From Deltaproteobacteria bacterium (lineage in GTDB: Bacteria; Desulfobacterota; Desulfuromonadia; Geobacterales; Geobacteraceae), in the NCBI GenBank assembly GCA_009668975.1, contig SBEG01000015.1, forward strand, positions 1 to 64,000: DNA of 64,000 bases, written 5' to 3'. A model generated the notes under the pieces. The model was not told where the DNA came from, searched no databases, and saw nothing but the letters and a program-made list of their open reading frames with translations. Shown one piece after another: positions 17,406 through 26,564 of this stretch (within the stretch, counting starts at the first letter, position 1; each line of letters begins with the position of its first letter). A program made the position numbers and the translations under genes.

Positions 17406-17473
17406 TCCACTCTCCTTGTTCGATATTTTCTTTAGCCGGGCCAAAATGATGAAAACCACTTTCTCCAGAGCCC

Positions 17474-17516
17474 AATAAAAAAGCCGTCCGGACAGCTTCA
17501 AGCTGCGCCAAACGGC
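17474..17516 (-). terminator. Terminator downstream of trpS
   Basis: On the minus strand GCCGT...CAGCT, loop TGA, AGCTG...ACGGC form a long stem with G-U pairs in the middle, followed by TTTTTTATT. It lies about 130 bases past the trpS stop and before the lipoprotein gene. Confidence 0.7.
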
Positions 17517-17643
17517 CATGTTTAACTGACGAAGCTTTTCCCTCGCCATATTTTCGCCCCTCAATCAATAGCGATAACAAATTAATATTTTTTTACACCC
17601 AATCATACCTCTCTGTCAACAACCGCTTGAGCAGCTACCCGAA

Positions 17644-18720
17644 TCAGATTTTCATATTCATGACGTCCAGCACTTCATCAAGGGTTTCAACGGCAATTTT
17701 TCGTGCCCCGGCAATCCCCTTGGTCAGCACCTGGGTGATATAGTCAGGGTTCTGTTCCAGCTCTGCCCGTCGCTTGCGCAGGGGGCGCAAATATTCATTC
17801 AACGATTCGGTCAGCGCTTTCTTCAGCGTCCCGGAACCGCCTTCACCGATTTCCTCGGCAAGTGTTTCCGGCGTTTTCCCGGTGGAGAGGGAGAGAAGCA
17901 TCAGCAGGTTCGATACTTCGGGGCGATTCTCCGGATCATAGGTAATCACCCGGTCTGCGTCAGTTTTGGCTTTTTTGATCAAGGCGGCCGTTTCATCTTC
18001 CGTGGAGCAGAGCATGATCGCGTTGTTCCTGCTCTTGCTCATTTTCTGGGAACCATCCAGACCGAGGATCAGCGGGCTTTTGCTCAGCAGCGGCTGCGGT
18101 TCCGGGAAAACCGATTTCTGCGCGGCAAAGCGTTCATTGAAACGCCGGGCAATTACCCTGGTCAATTCCAGATGGGGCAACTGGTCCTTGCCGACCGGCA
18201 CGACATTCCCCTTGCAAAAGAGAATATCCGCCGCCTGATGGACCGGGTAGGTGTACATGCCGGCATTGATCCGCTTCAGACCGGCGGCCTGGATTTCTTC
18301 CTTCACCGTGGGATTGCGGTCGAGCTCCGACATGGTGACCAGAGTCAAAAAGGGCAACAGCAGCTGATTCAACTCCGGCACATGACTGTGGGGAAAGATG
18401 AACGTATTCGCCCCCTCCGGATCGATTCCCGCGGCCAGGTAATCAATGGTCAGATGCCTGATATTGTCGGAAATCGCTTCAAAGGAATCCCGGTCCGTCA
18501 ACACCTGATAATCGGCGATGACAATAAACGTGTTCACGCCCAGATTCTGCAGTCTGACCCGGTTCTGGAGCGATCCGAACAGATGCCCGATATGGAGACG
18601 ACCGGTCGGGCGGTCTCCGGTCAACACCCGGTAGTTTGCAGGATTTTTCGTTAAATCCTCTTCCAGCTTCCGGCTTCTTTCCAGCGTGCTTTCATAGGTT
18701 CCGTATGTGAGTTTTTCCAT
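17644..18720 (-). CDS. trpS: Tryptophanyl-tRNA synthetase
   Basis: Charges tRNA-Trp with tryptophan in the cytoplasm. 358 residues, normal for bacterial TrpS. The class I signatures are visible: GRLHIGHLFGSL (HIGH, about residue 43) and GSQKMSKSRNN (KMSKS, about 225). NAGMYTYPVHQAADILFCKG and VPVGKDQLPHLELTR are also typical. ATG at 18720. The C-terminal helical region ends ...DEVLDVMNMKI. No T-box or trp leader was recognised in the upstream 500 bases, so regulation is not evident. Confidence 0.95.
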   Translation of the reverse strand: MEKLTYGTYESTLERSRKLEEDLTKNPANYRVLTGDRPTGRLHIGHLFGSLQNRVRLQNLGVNTFIVIADYQVLTDRDSFEAISDNIRHLTIDYLAAGIDPEGANTFIFPHSHVPELNQLLLPFLTLVTMSELDRNPTVKEEIQAAGLKRINAGMYTYPVHQAADILFCKGNVVPVGKDQLPHLELTRVIARRFNERFAAQKSVFPEPQPLLSKSPLILGLDGSQKMSKSRNNAIMLCSTEDETAALIKKAKTDADRVITYDPENRPEVSNLLMLLSLSTGKTPETLAEEIGEGGSGTLKKALTESLNEYLRPLRKRRAELEQNPDYITQVLTKGIAGARKIAVETLDEVLDVMNMKI

Positions 18721-19210
18721 TGCGCGTCCTTACGGTAAGAGGTAACTGCACGGATGTGCAGTGGGTAATATTAAGGTCCTGAAAAAATGTAACTATTCAG
18801 CATCGACTTGCCATAACTCCCCCTAACCCCTTTAGGCCCTGTGGGTCCTCTAACCTAAGCGGGGGAATTTTCAACCTCCTCCCCTTACGTTAAGGGGAGG
18901 CCGGGCCTGCGCGCTGAAGCGCTTCGTCGCGCAAGCGGGAGGGGTTATGTAGCCAGATTACCTTGAAAAAAACATCTTAAACATGCAGATGTATAGTTAC
19001 GATAAATAGCACTATTTAAAACTGAGTATTCCCGCGGCAATTCGTCGCATGAACACCGAAGCAGACTTCAAGCCAGATACTTATAACACGAACTTCCGCG
19101 AGAGAAAAAGAAAGATCTAAACGGCACTGCGGAGAAATACTCTCTGCAGGCACCTTATGCATGAGCAGGGACACCGGTACAGCAGCCGCGCAAGCCTACC
19201 GCGAATCAAT
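18721..19210. other. Gene-free gap upstream of trpS
   Basis: No convincing gene. It contains a small hairpin (CTGCAC-GGAT-GTGCAG, 18747-18762), the palindromic repeat at 18814-18947, and a 23-codon plus-strand frame (19049-19120, MNTEADFKPD...) without supporting signals. Confidence 0.4.
18814..18947. repeat. Complex palindromic intergenic repeat
   Basis: Begins TAACTCCCCC and ends GGGAGGGGTTA as inverted ends. It contains a perfect 10-bp stem CCTCCCCTTA/TAAGGGGAGG (18878-18887, 18891-18900) and a further G+C-rich hairpin near 18905-18935. The stretch CCTTTAGGCCCTGTGGGTCCT (18829-18849) recurs with one difference at 45744-45764, so this is a dispersed repeat family. Confidence 0.55.
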
Positions 19211-19243
19211 AAAAAAAGCGACACTCGAAAGTATCGCTTTTTT
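19211..19243 (-). terminator. UUCG-loop terminator of the MacB-like operon
   Basis: On the minus strand GCGATACT-TTCG-AGTGTCGC (19218-19237) forms 8 pairs with one G-U, followed by TTTTTTT. It lies 21 bases past the ABC ATPase gene. The mirror-image A-run makes it potentially bidirectional. Near-identical copies occur at 25475 and 32699. Confidence 0.88.
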
Positions 19244-19257
19244 ATCTATCTGAGCCA

Positions 19258-19935
19258 TTAAGGCAAAAGTATCTGTCCGTCTTTTACCTGAATGATATGC
19301 TCCGCCTGTCCGGCAATGTCATTGTTATGGGTCACAATAACGATGGTCTTGCCATGCCGGTGAAGGGCATGAAGGATTTCCATGACCTCCTTTTCCGCCG
19401 CGGAATCGAGGTTACCGGTCGGTTCATCCATCAGCAGGATGTCGGGGTCATTGGCAAGCGCCCGGGCGATGGCAACCCGCTGTTGCTGCCCGCCGGAAAG
19501 TTGCGACGGCTTCGAATCCGCCTTGTCCGCCAACCCCACCAACGCCAGCAGTTCCCGGGAACGAGCCGCCTGCTCCTTCTCCGGGACCCCCGACAGCATC
19601 ATGGACGTCTCGACATTTTCCTTTGCCGTGAGGCCCGGCAACAGATTGAAAAACTGGAAAACAAACCCGATCTTTCCGCCCCTGAGCCGGGCGAGAGAAC
19701 GATTGTCCAGGCAGCAAAGGTCGGTACCATCGACATAAACCGACCCCGCCGTAGGACGGTCCAGACCACCGATCAAATGCATCAGGGTGCTCTTCCCGTG
19801 ACCGGACGGCCCGACAATACAGGTGAATGATCCTTTGGCTATTTCCATGGTCACGCCACGGAGCGCCGCCGTGGAAATGTCGCCGGATTCGTAGACTTTT
19901 GCCACGTTTTCCGTTCTGATAAGTGCACTATTCAT
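19258..19935 (-). CDS. ABC exporter ATPase, LolD/MacB type
   Basis: 225-residue ATPase of a MacB/FtsX-type transporter. Motifs: Walker A GPSGHGKST, Q-loop FQFFN, signature LSGGQQQRVAIA, Walker B ILLMDEPTGNLD, switch His in VTHNND. The ATG at 19935 overlaps the permease stop by 8 bases, giving coupled translation; the longer frame to 20034 lies inside the permease gene. Last gene of a three-gene operon (OB-fold protein, permease, ATPase). Substrate unknown; family members move lipoproteins, peptides or work mechanically on envelope complexes. Confidence 0.88.
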   Translation of the reverse strand: MNSALIRTENVAKVYESGDISTAALRGVTMEIAKGSFTCIVGPSGHGKSTLMHLIGGLDRPTAGSVYVDGTDLCCLDNRSLARLRGGKIGFVFQFFNLLPGLTAKENVETSMMLSGVPEKEQAARSRELLALVGLADKADSKPSQLSGGQQQRVAIARALANDPDILLMDEPTGNLDSAAEKEVMEILHALHRHGKTIVIVTHNNDIAGQAEHIIQVKDGQILLP

Positions 19936-21091
19936 AGCTGATCGCCTCCACCGGAGAAAGTCGGGCAGCCCGCCAGGCGGGGTAAAGCCCGGCAATGACG
20001 GCCACCAGCGTTGAGAACAGGATCGAACCGGCAATTACCGTCAGATCGATCGCACTGCCGGAGCCGGAACCCTTCACCAGGGTGGTGAAGGCATTTTCGC
20101 TGATATAGGGAGTGACGATAACCGATGTCAGCAATCCGGCCGCCACTCCGGTGATGCCGCCGATGACCCCGTAAAAACCTGATTCCAGGACAAACAGGGT
20201 AAAGATGTTGCTCTGCCGGGCACCGAGGGACTGGAGGATGCCGATCTCTCTTTTGCGCTCATAGGTTGCCGTCATCATGGTGTTGACGATTCCGAACGCC
20301 GCGGCAAGCACGGCCACCGCCGCGATCAGCTGCAGGGTAATGTTGACCGATCCGGTGATCGCCAGTACCGACTTGAGCATCTGCTTATCGGATACCACGC
20401 CGAGTTCAACCGTTTCTTTGATTTTTTCGCTGTAACTGTCCATCAGAGTCAGGTTGTCGACCTTGACCGCCAGATAGGAAACGCGGTCAACGGCCTTGAA
20501 CAGCCGCTGGGCGACCGGCATGGTCAAAAAGATCGTAAAATCGTCCTTGCCGCCGGTTTCCCGGAGGATTCCTGTGACCGGGAGCCGCTCACCACGGATC
20601 GTAACGAAAGAGCCGGGCTCCAGCTTGAATTGCCCGGCAGCGGCGGCTCCGACAACAGCCCCCTCCTCGTCCGGCGACGAGAAGTACCCGCCCCGCGCCA
20701 CCTCCCAGCCCTTGAAGTCCAGTGTTTCGCCCGGCTGAACACCGTTGACGGAGACCGGCCTGTTGTTGATGGCCGTCTTCTGCGCGAGGAACGGCACCAC
20801 CGTCAACCCCTTGATGGCAGCGACCTTGCCGGCTTCAGCCGTGGTAATGAGCGTCGGCATCTGATCTCCGGTCAGGATGGAAAGCTGTTCAAAGCCACAC
20901 GAACCCTTGGGGATGACCAGCAGATTTGCCCCGAGTCCGGCGGTCTCCCGGTAGATTTCCCTTTTCAGGCTCCCGCCCATGGAGAGGAAGGTGACAAACG
21001 AAGCGATGCCGATGGTAATGCCGAGCAGGGTAAAGACGAATCTGCCCCGCCGGCGGGTAATATTCCTGAATACCAGCTTGGAGAGAGTCAT
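19928..21091 (-). CDS. ABC exporter permease, MacB/FtsX family
   Basis: 387 residues. One N-terminal membrane helix (about 18-42), a large periplasmic MacB_PCD-type domain (about 45-245, including VVPFLAQKTAINNRPVSVNG), and three C-terminal helices forming the FtsX domain (about 255-375, with FGIVNTMMTATYERKREIGI-like loop and YPAWRAARLSPVEAISYE). It follows the OB-fold gene with no gap and overlaps the ATPase gene by 8 bases. Works as a homodimer with the ATPase downstream. Confidence 0.88.
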   Translation of the reverse strand: MTLSKLVFRNITRRRGRFVFTLLGITIGIASFVTFLSMGGSLKREIYRETAGLGANLLVIPKGSCGFEQLSILTGDQMPTLITTAEAGKVAAIKGLTVVPFLAQKTAINNRPVSVNGVQPGETLDFKGWEVARGGYFSSPDEEGAVVGAAAAGQFKLEPGSFVTIRGERLPVTGILRETGGKDDFTIFLTMPVAQRLFKAVDRVSYLAVKVDNLTLMDSYSEKIKETVELGVVSDKQMLKSVLAITGSVNITLQLIAAVAVLAAAFGIVNTMMTATYERKREIGILQSLGARQSNIFTLFVLESGFYGVIGGITGVAAGLLTSVIVTPYISENAFTTLVKGSGSGSAIDLTVIAGSILFSTLVAVIAGLYPAWRAARLSPVEAISYE

Positions 21092-21478
21092 TTACCCTCC
21101 GATCTTGTGGTTACGCACCACTTTCAGGCTCTGCGCCACGAACAGGTAGCCTGGTCCGGAATTTACCAGGTTACCGGTTACCCTGATCTCGTCACCAAGG
21201 ACAGGCTGTGGTCCCTGATACTTGACCGGCATAATCACTTTGTTGCAGTTTGCGGTTTTGCATTGCAACTCTTTCACATCCATGATGCCGAAAATGGTCG
21301 AATCCTGCCGGTACACGCCGGCCATGACGCCGGTCACCGTGATGGTTCCCGAGTATGCGGACGGATCGGCGCCGACTTCGGTAACCGTTAGAGCCTTGGG
21401 CTCATTCTGCCTGGAAAAGGCGAAGATAATGACAATTCCGACAGCCAATGCCGCGGAAATAATAAGGTATTTCTTCAT
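21092..21478 (-). CDS. Membrane-anchored OB-fold protein of the ABC operon
   Basis: 128 residues. Residues about 5-21 form an uncleaved N-terminal anchor or signal. The remainder reads as an OB-fold, with strands around TITVTGVMAGVYRQDSTIFG, a Cys pair (ELQCKTANCNKV) and a GDEIRVTGNLVNSG hairpin. Probably periplasmic. Its stop TAA is directly followed by the ATG of the permease, so it is the first gene of the operon and likely a partner of the exporter. The two Cys could form a disulfide or bind metal. No closer function can be given. Confidence 0.65.
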   Translation of the reverse strand: MKKYLIISAALAVGIVIIFAFSRQNEPKALTVTEVGADPSAYSGTITVTGVMAGVYRQDSTIFGIMDVKELQCKTANCNKVIMPVKYQGPQPVLGDEIRVTGNLVNSGPGYLFVAQSLKVVRNHKIGG

Positions 21479-21766
21479 GTCAGACTCCTTGGGTAGATTG
21501 AAATACGGACGAACACAAGGCCTGTTGCTGAACGATTCTGCCTTGTTATTGCTGCGTCAAATAAATATCACGACTTTGTTGCAGGGGCAGGCACGGCGCA
21601 CCGTGCCCAGATTGGGCGAGGCACGCCGCCTAGCGCCTGTCTAGCAGTGATATGTTTAATTGCCGCGTGAAATGCACACGATACACGGAAGCGCTTCGGA
21701 CAGAGGAATTCTTCAACCGCGTGAATGTGCCGAAATGAGGATAACTCGCTACGTTTACTTGTGAGT

Positions 21767-22090
21767 CTAGGAGTGAAAAATCTCTGGCGGGTAATCGATT
21801 GAACTGATGAATTCAGACAAGAAATAAAGTTGCAGGCGGGGACTGAGATCGGCCCCTGCGGGAGATACCTTTAAAAACACAGGAAGCGTCACAAGATCAA
21901 GGGACAGGCATAATGGACAGGGACAATCGGGAACGGAACAGGGCGCGGAATCCTGTTCCGGCGTACTCTTATCGCAGCAGTCGCTACTTTCCCCTGCAAG
22001 AGCCAACAGCTCCGCGGAAGCGACAATGCCGCTCAGCGATAGTATGGCCACAACGAGAAACACGATAGTGACTATGCGGACCCCGATCAT
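21767..22090 (-). CDS. Small secreted cysteine-rich protein
   Basis: About 107 residues. Residues about 1-27 form a signal peptide or membrane anchor. The middle holds a dense cysteine cluster with alternating Asp/Pro (CCDKSTPEQDSAPC then CPCPLC), which could bind metal. The C-terminus ends SSIDYPPEIFHS. The start is either this ATG or the GTG at 22096; no good ribosome site decides it. I do not recognise a named family, though such small Cys-rich proteins often sit beside metal-efflux genes. It lies alone between two gaps of about 290 and 150 bases. Confidence 0.45.
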   Translation of the reverse strand: MIGVRIVTIVFLVVAILSLSGIVASAELLALAGESSDCCDKSTPEQDSAPCSVPDCPCPLCLSLDLVTLPVFLKVSPAGADLSPRLQLYFLSEFISSIDYPPEIFHS

Positions 22091-22246
22091 TCTCACAGAA
22101 TGAATCTAGGTTTTTTTGCTCCTTTCTGTCAAGTTGAAACTGACGGCAGACACCAAGCGGAAGCATATGCTCAATTGAGATAAAATCCTGGCGGGGCGGT
22201 AGCCCTTTCTTTTTTTGTGCCGCACCTCTGCCTCTGTACATGAACT

Positions 22247-23410
22247 TCAGATGAAACGCTTGACAATTGCATCGCTGATCGCGTCCAAATTCTCCGGGGT
22301 CACACCGAGCCTTCGAGCCGCTTCCTGGACCTCGGCCCTGCGGCCGGGATCATCGACATCGCCGAGTCGTGACAGAAGGCCGAGCCGTCTGCCAAGCTGG
22401 TAGATAAATCTTATGTGCGGCTCCATAGTGAGAAAGCCCCAGATCAGATCTCTCATTCTCTGCAAGTCTCCGGGAAGATGGCCCTCCAGCTCGGGGAATA
22501 GATTCAGGACGTGGTCGCTTGCCAAGTATCCGGTTACCCCTTCGAGGATATCCAAAAAGAGCAGTATCTCCTCCGCAGCCAGGGGATCAGGGCATTTCCT
22601 GAAGCGTCCGTCACGGACCTCCCCGGCCAGGGGCGTCCGCTCGGGTATGGCGAGGGTGCGGAGCCGGATGAAGTCGGGATTTATGCGGTTCATGGCATCG
22701 GCCGTGTCTTGGGCGTGTTCCCTCCAGAGATCGATTCCCCCAAGCCCCGGCATGTAGTACTCGGAGAGCTCCATCCCCGCTGCCTTTACCTTCAGGCCGG
22801 CCCGGACATGGACTTCCTTCGTGGCCCCTTTGTTCATCATGGCAAGTACCGCGTCACACCCTGACTCCATGCCGATATGGATACGGTTGAGCCCGGCCTC
22901 CGCGAGAGCGCGCAACTGGTCCGCGGGCATGCGAGCGATGGTGTCCGAACGACTGTAGGAGGTGATACGCTTCACCAGGGGAAAAAGCTCTTTCAGATGC
23001 TGCAGAATCTCGATGAGCCGGGTCGGACGGAGCACCAGACTGTCAGCGTCCTGGAGGAAGACCGATTCCATGCCCGACCTGTACCAGGAGAGGGCCGCAC
23101 GGAAGGAAGCGGTTTCTTCGGGCGGCAAGACATTGAAGGCCTCTCTGACATCCTCTTCCATGAGCAGGCCGGGACCGGCAGAGAGTAGCACAAGGTTTCC
23201 CACATGGTGGGCCACGGAATCAAGGTCATGCAGGACCTGCTCAACCGGCCGGATGGAGAAACGGGCCCCCTTGTAGACCGGGCAGAAGGAGCAACGGTTC
23301 CAGTGGCAGTTCCTGGTCACTCGCACCAGCAGGCTCTGCGCCTCGCTAGGAGGGCGGATCGGCCCCTGTTCGAAGCCTTGATATGGACTTGTCCGGTTGA
23401 TTACATTCAT
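22247..23410 (-). CDS. Radical SAM protein
   Basis: About 387 residues. The cluster-binding motif is TRNCHWNRCSFCPVYKG, a CX4CX2C variant known in a COG1032-type radical SAM group. Core strands follow (NLVLLSAGPG, SYSRSDTIARM, GLNRIHIGMESGCDAVL). The C-terminal helical part (about 270-387) has no recognisable second cofactor site. The ATG at 23410 gives MNVINRTSPYQGFEQGPIRP just before the core; an ATG at 23446 is also possible and neither has a clear ribosome site. Monocistronic; substrate unknown. Confidence 0.72.
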   Translation of the reverse strand: MNVINRTSPYQGFEQGPIRPPSEAQSLLVRVTRNCHWNRCSFCPVYKGARFSIRPVEQVLHDLDSVAHHVGNLVLLSAGPGLLMEEDVREAFNVLPPEETASFRAALSWYRSGMESVFLQDADSLVLRPTRLIEILQHLKELFPLVKRITSYSRSDTIARMPADQLRALAEAGLNRIHIGMESGCDAVLAMMNKGATKEVHVRAGLKVKAAGMELSEYYMPGLGGIDLWREHAQDTADAMNRINPDFIRLRTLAIPERTPLAGEVRDGRFRKCPDPLAAEEILLFLDILEGVTGYLASDHVLNLFPELEGHLPGDLQRMRDLIWGFLTMEPHIRFIYQLGRRLGLLSRLGDVDDPGRRAEVQEAARRLGVTPENLDAISDAIVKRFI

Positions 23411-23506
23411 GGGGTAATTATCGAAGATATTCAGGAAGAAATCCATTAGAATTACTGAAACCTGCGTTAGGCAACCATTCAGGTGGCCATCTCCGGCCAT
23501 GGTGGA

Positions 23507-23800
23507 ATGGACTATAAGCATGACATGCAAACATCTGTGCAGGAGATTTCAGAATGGCTCGACGATCCGGCAAAGGTTCATCCATACAACGGTGAACGGG
23601 CCCTGAAGGGCTTCGAGAATATGATAGTAGGCTGTCAGCCCGGAGTACGATGGATGGAATTCCCTGAGAAAATAGTTTACGGCATTATCAACATGAAGCG
23701 GCAGGAGGCTTACGGACAGGCTTTTTTGCGCACGCTTTCCTTGATCCGCTGGATATGCCCGCGGCCAAGTGCTTTCACTTCGCAGCCGAGTTCGAAGTAG
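23507..23800 (+). CDS. Doubtful short ORF
   Basis: A 97-codon plus-strand frame between two converging-side minus genes. Its first 65 residues (for example SVQEISEWLDDPAKVHPYNG and MIVGCQPGVRWMEFPEK) look protein-like, while the last 30 are antisense to the nucleotide-sugar dehydrogenase and probably not selected. It may be a truncated gene whose tail was lost, or chance. No named family is recognised. The only ribosome-like sequence (GGTGGA) abuts the ATG. Confidence 0.25.
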   Translation: MDYKHDMQTSVQEISEWLDDPAKVHPYNGERALKGFENMIVGCQPGVRWMEFPEKIVYGIINMKRQEAYGQAFLRTLSLIRWICPRPSAFTSQPSSK

Positions 23801-25395
23801 CGGTGGATCTTTTCGTCGGAGAGTATTCCATAACAGTCAATCACGGCCAGCGGTTTACCCGCCCAGGCGACGACATCATCCGGTTCCAGCTCCAGATAGG
23901 CAGCATGAGGAACGGCAAGCACAACAGCTTCCACCCCCTTGAGAACCTTCTTCAGATCTTTCTTTACCACAATTTTTTTCAATCCGTCCTGGTTGCGGAA
24001 AAAGCGCTTCCAAGAATGTGACGGATCAGGATAGGAATCCTGGTTTTCCAGCTCATACCAATGGTCCACGTAGGGGTCATGGACACGCATTTCTGCTCCC
24101 ATCTCTGTCAGCTTGCGCACGACCAGCTCGCTGCCGCTGTAACGGGTATCCCCCACATCCTGCCGGTAACTTGCTCCGCAGATAAGGACATCGGCTCCGG
24201 CAATATATCTCCCGATATTGCGCAGGGCGTCTCGGGTGATTTCGGCCACATGCAGTGCACGCGTATCGTTGATGTCGATTGCCAGCGGAGTAATCTTGAA
24301 AACGCTGTTGCCATCCTCGAATCCGAGAATATGCCGATACGCCCAGAATCCGAGTCCTCCGTCCTTCGGCAGGCAGTAACCGCCGATGCCCGGACCGGGG
24401 AAGATGATATTGCTGTGCGTAGGACGCATTTTTATGGCGTTAATGACCTTGATCAGATCTATGCCGTTGCGTTCGGCAAACAGGCTCCATTCGTTCAGGT
24501 AAGCCAGAATGGTTGCGCGGTATGAATTTTCCACGATTTTGGTTGTCTCTGACTCTATGGGGCGGTCCATGACCGTGAGCGGATATTCTTTGGTATTCAG
24601 CACCTGTTCAAGAAATTTCACCACCCTTTTTCGAGCTTCGGCATTGCATCCGGCGCAGACCCGCCAGAAATCGCGAATACTGGACACGTAGTCTCTGCCG
24701 GGCATTACCCGCTCGAAGCTGTGGGCCAGAAGCGGCACAGATTTAATCCCTCGTTCGGCAAAGGCTTTTTTGAGAATAGGCCAGGCAACGAACTCGGTCG
24801 TACCCGGCGCAACGGTCGTCTCGATCAGCACCAGGCAGGAAGGACGAATTTTCTCTCCTATGATGCGCATGGTCGCGTCAAGCGCAGCCATATCAGTTTC
24901 GCCGGTACGCATGTTGCCAAGGCTGTTTTTGCTGAAATCGCACTGCACATCCACCACCACGCAATCGGCCAGTTCAAGGCAGTCATTGTTGTATGTGGCG
25001 GTAAAGCTCTTCTTTTCCAGGACACAACGTGAAATTAACGTTTCAACCTCGGGATCCTCAGCTTTTACCGGAGAAATTCCCCGGTTGAGGAGCGGAATTT
25101 TCCAGTAGCTTCGAGTACTGGGTCGCTGGCAGCCGATGACAAACTTGCTCGGATGACCCTGCTTGTTTTCGGTATCAGCAATGATTGCCGCCATGACCGC
25201 ACCGACAAACCCCACCCCCATGACGACGACAATTTCCTTGCCTTCACCACGTGCCCGTTCCGAGAGCTCCCTGATCCGCAGGTTTTCATTTTCATAATCT
25301 TCCTTCAGAGGCAGAGGAAATTTTTCCCCGGATGGGCTTATGGAATAGTATGCCTGACCGTTGTTTTTGCCGGAAGCTGGTTTACTCTCTGCCAT
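23710..25395 (-). CDS. Nucleotide-sugar (UDP-glucose/UDP-GlcNAc type) dehydrogenase
   Basis: Oxidises a UDP-sugar to the uronic acid for polysaccharide synthesis. 561 residues, longer than the usual 420-450. The NAD fold (VVVMGVGFVGAVMAAIIADT) starts at about residue 60 after a charged leader. The middle domain carries the catalytic Cys in GPGIGGYCLPKDGGLGF, and the substrate Lys lies in the stretch around ETTKIVENSYRA. The C-terminal NDP-sugar fold has ADVLICGASYRQDVGDTRYS. The ATG at 25395 has GGAGG upstream. Monocistronic, with a terminator of the preceding unit immediately before it. Exact sugar not determinable; no glycan cluster surrounds it. Confidence 0.8.
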   Translation of the reverse strand: MAESKPASGKNNGQAYYSISPSGEKFPLPLKEDYENENLRIRELSERARGEGKEIVVVMGVGFVGAVMAAIIADTENKQGHPSKFVIGCQRPSTRSYWKIPLLNRGISPVKAEDPEVETLISRCVLEKKSFTATYNNDCLELADCVVVDVQCDFSKNSLGNMRTGETDMAALDATMRIIGEKIRPSCLVLIETTVAPGTTEFVAWPILKKAFAERGIKSVPLLAHSFERVMPGRDYVSSIRDFWRVCAGCNAEARKRVVKFLEQVLNTKEYPLTVMDRPIESETTKIVENSYRATILAYLNEWSLFAERNGIDLIKVINAIKMRPTHSNIIFPGPGIGGYCLPKDGGLGFWAYRHILGFEDGNSVFKITPLAIDINDTRALHVAEITRDALRNIGRYIAGADVLICGASYRQDVGDTRYSGSELVVRKLTEMGAEMRVHDPYVDHWYELENQDSYPDPSHSWKRFFRNQDGLKKIVVKKDLKKVLKGVEAVVLAVPHAAYLELEPDDVVAWAGKPLAVIDCYGILSDEKIHRYFELGCEVKALGRGHIQRIKESVRKKACP

Positions 25396-25474
25396 AGCTG
25401 ATCCCTCCTCACCCAATTAAACCTTACATACACAAAGAGTCAAGTAAGGCAATACGGCGAGTGCAGAGTCAGGC

Positions 25475-25502
25475 AAAAAAGGCGACACTCGAAAGTGTCG
25501 CC
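25475..25502 (-). terminator. UUCG-loop terminator of cmoA-cmoB
   Basis: Minus strand GGCGACACT-TTCG-AGTGTCGCC (25481-25502), a perfect 9-bp stem with a UUCG loop, followed by TTTTTT. It lies 91 bases past cmoB. Confidence 0.9.
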
Positions 25503-25592
25503 TCTGGATTCTCGTTTTCACACGAAAAAACGATTAGAGTGGAACGCAGGCCTACCCCAACCTACAACTCTGCTATCATTTTCCCCAGTGCC

Positions 25593-26564
25593 CTACGGCC
25601 TGGTCGCGGTAAAGATCGCCCGCAGCGGTGCCGGGTTCCCTTCAATCGTCTTCTCCGCATCATCCGGATCAAGAAAATCCGCCAGCGACTCAAAACGCAT
25701 CCACTCCGTCGAGCGTTGCTCATCCAGGCTGGTGCGGGTGGCATTGACGCAGGCAATCTCCGTGAATCCGCAGCGCTGCAGCCACAAGATCAGTGCCGCA
25801 CTGGACGGCAGGAACCAGACATTTCGCATTTTTGCGTAACGTCCTGGCGGCATGAAGATCGTCTCCTGGTCCCCTTCGACAATCAGCGTCTCCAGAATTA
25901 ACTCCCCTCCCGGGCGAAGGCAGCCCTTCAACTCGAAAAGATGGTCGAGGGGTGAGCGGCGATGGTAGAGGACGCCCATGGAGAAGACACTGTCGAAGCA
26001 GGCAAGATCAGCAGGTACATCTTCGATGCCGATTGGAATGACATGGTGTTGCGGATCGCTAAGGTAACGTTGCATTACCTGAAACTGCATCACCGAAACC
26101 AGAAAAGGCTCAATACCTAGGACGAATTCGGCGCCGGCGCCGCGCATGCGCCAGCCGTGATAGCCGTTGCCGCAGCCGACATCGAGGACTCTGCGTCCGG
26201 CCAGCGGCTGGATGTGCGGCAGAAGGCGTTCCCATTTCCAGTCGGATCGCCACTCGGTATCGATCTCAATGCCGAAAAAATTGTAAGGGCCTTTACGCCA
26301 GGGGTGAAAAGCCTGGAGCCGGGCGATCAGCTCTGCGCGGTTGATGTCGCCAAGATCAGCGCTGGAGCCGATGGTTACCTTGTCCTGCAGCGTAATCCGG
26401 GACGGCCGAATCTCCGGCAGCGCCTGCAGAGCGCTCAGCCAGCCCGCCATATCGCCGTAACGTTTGAGCAGCAGTTCCTCGGAGAGGGTCGTTCGCAGTT
26501 GCTCAGCCCAGCGCTCCTGACCCATGGCGGCAAGTTGCGGATAGAGTGATTCGTAGAATTTCAT
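25593..26564 (-). CDS. cmoB: tRNA U34 carboxymethyltransferase CmoB
   Basis: Transfers the carboxymethyl group of carboxy-SAM onto 5-hydroxyuridine at the wobble position of tRNAs, giving uridine-5-oxyacetic acid. 323 residues, standard length. The SAM-binding region reads [15 protein letters not shown], with [16 protein letters not shown] downstream; [14 protein letters not shown] is a typical CmoB stretch. The ATG at 26564 overlaps the cmoA stop as ATGA, so translation is coupled. Followed by a strong terminator at 25475. Confidence 0.93.
   Translation of the reverse strand: MKFYESLYPQLAAMGQERWAEQLRTTLSEELLLKRYGDMAGWLSALQALPEIRPSRITLQDKVTIGSSADLGDINRAELIARLQAFHPWRKGPYNFFGIEIDTEWRSDWKWERLLPHIQPLAGRRVLDVGCGNGYHGWRMRGAGAEFVLGIEPFLVSVMQFQVMQRYLSDPQHHVIPIGIEDVPADLACFDSVFSMGVLYHRRSPLDHLFELKGCLRPGGELILETLIVEGDQETIFMPPGRYAKMRNVWFLPSSAALILWLQRCGFTEIACVNATRTSLDEQRSTEWMRFESLADFLDPDDAEKTIEGNPAPLRAIFTATRP

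Noticed and set aside
17406..17564. N-terminal extension of the lipoprotein gene
   Set aside because: The frame is open but runs through a strong terminator hairpin; the ATG at 17405 has a ribosome site and yields the lipobox.
18721..19210. T-box or Trp leader for trpS
   Set aside because: No T-box sequence, specifier stem or Trp-rich leader peptide was found.
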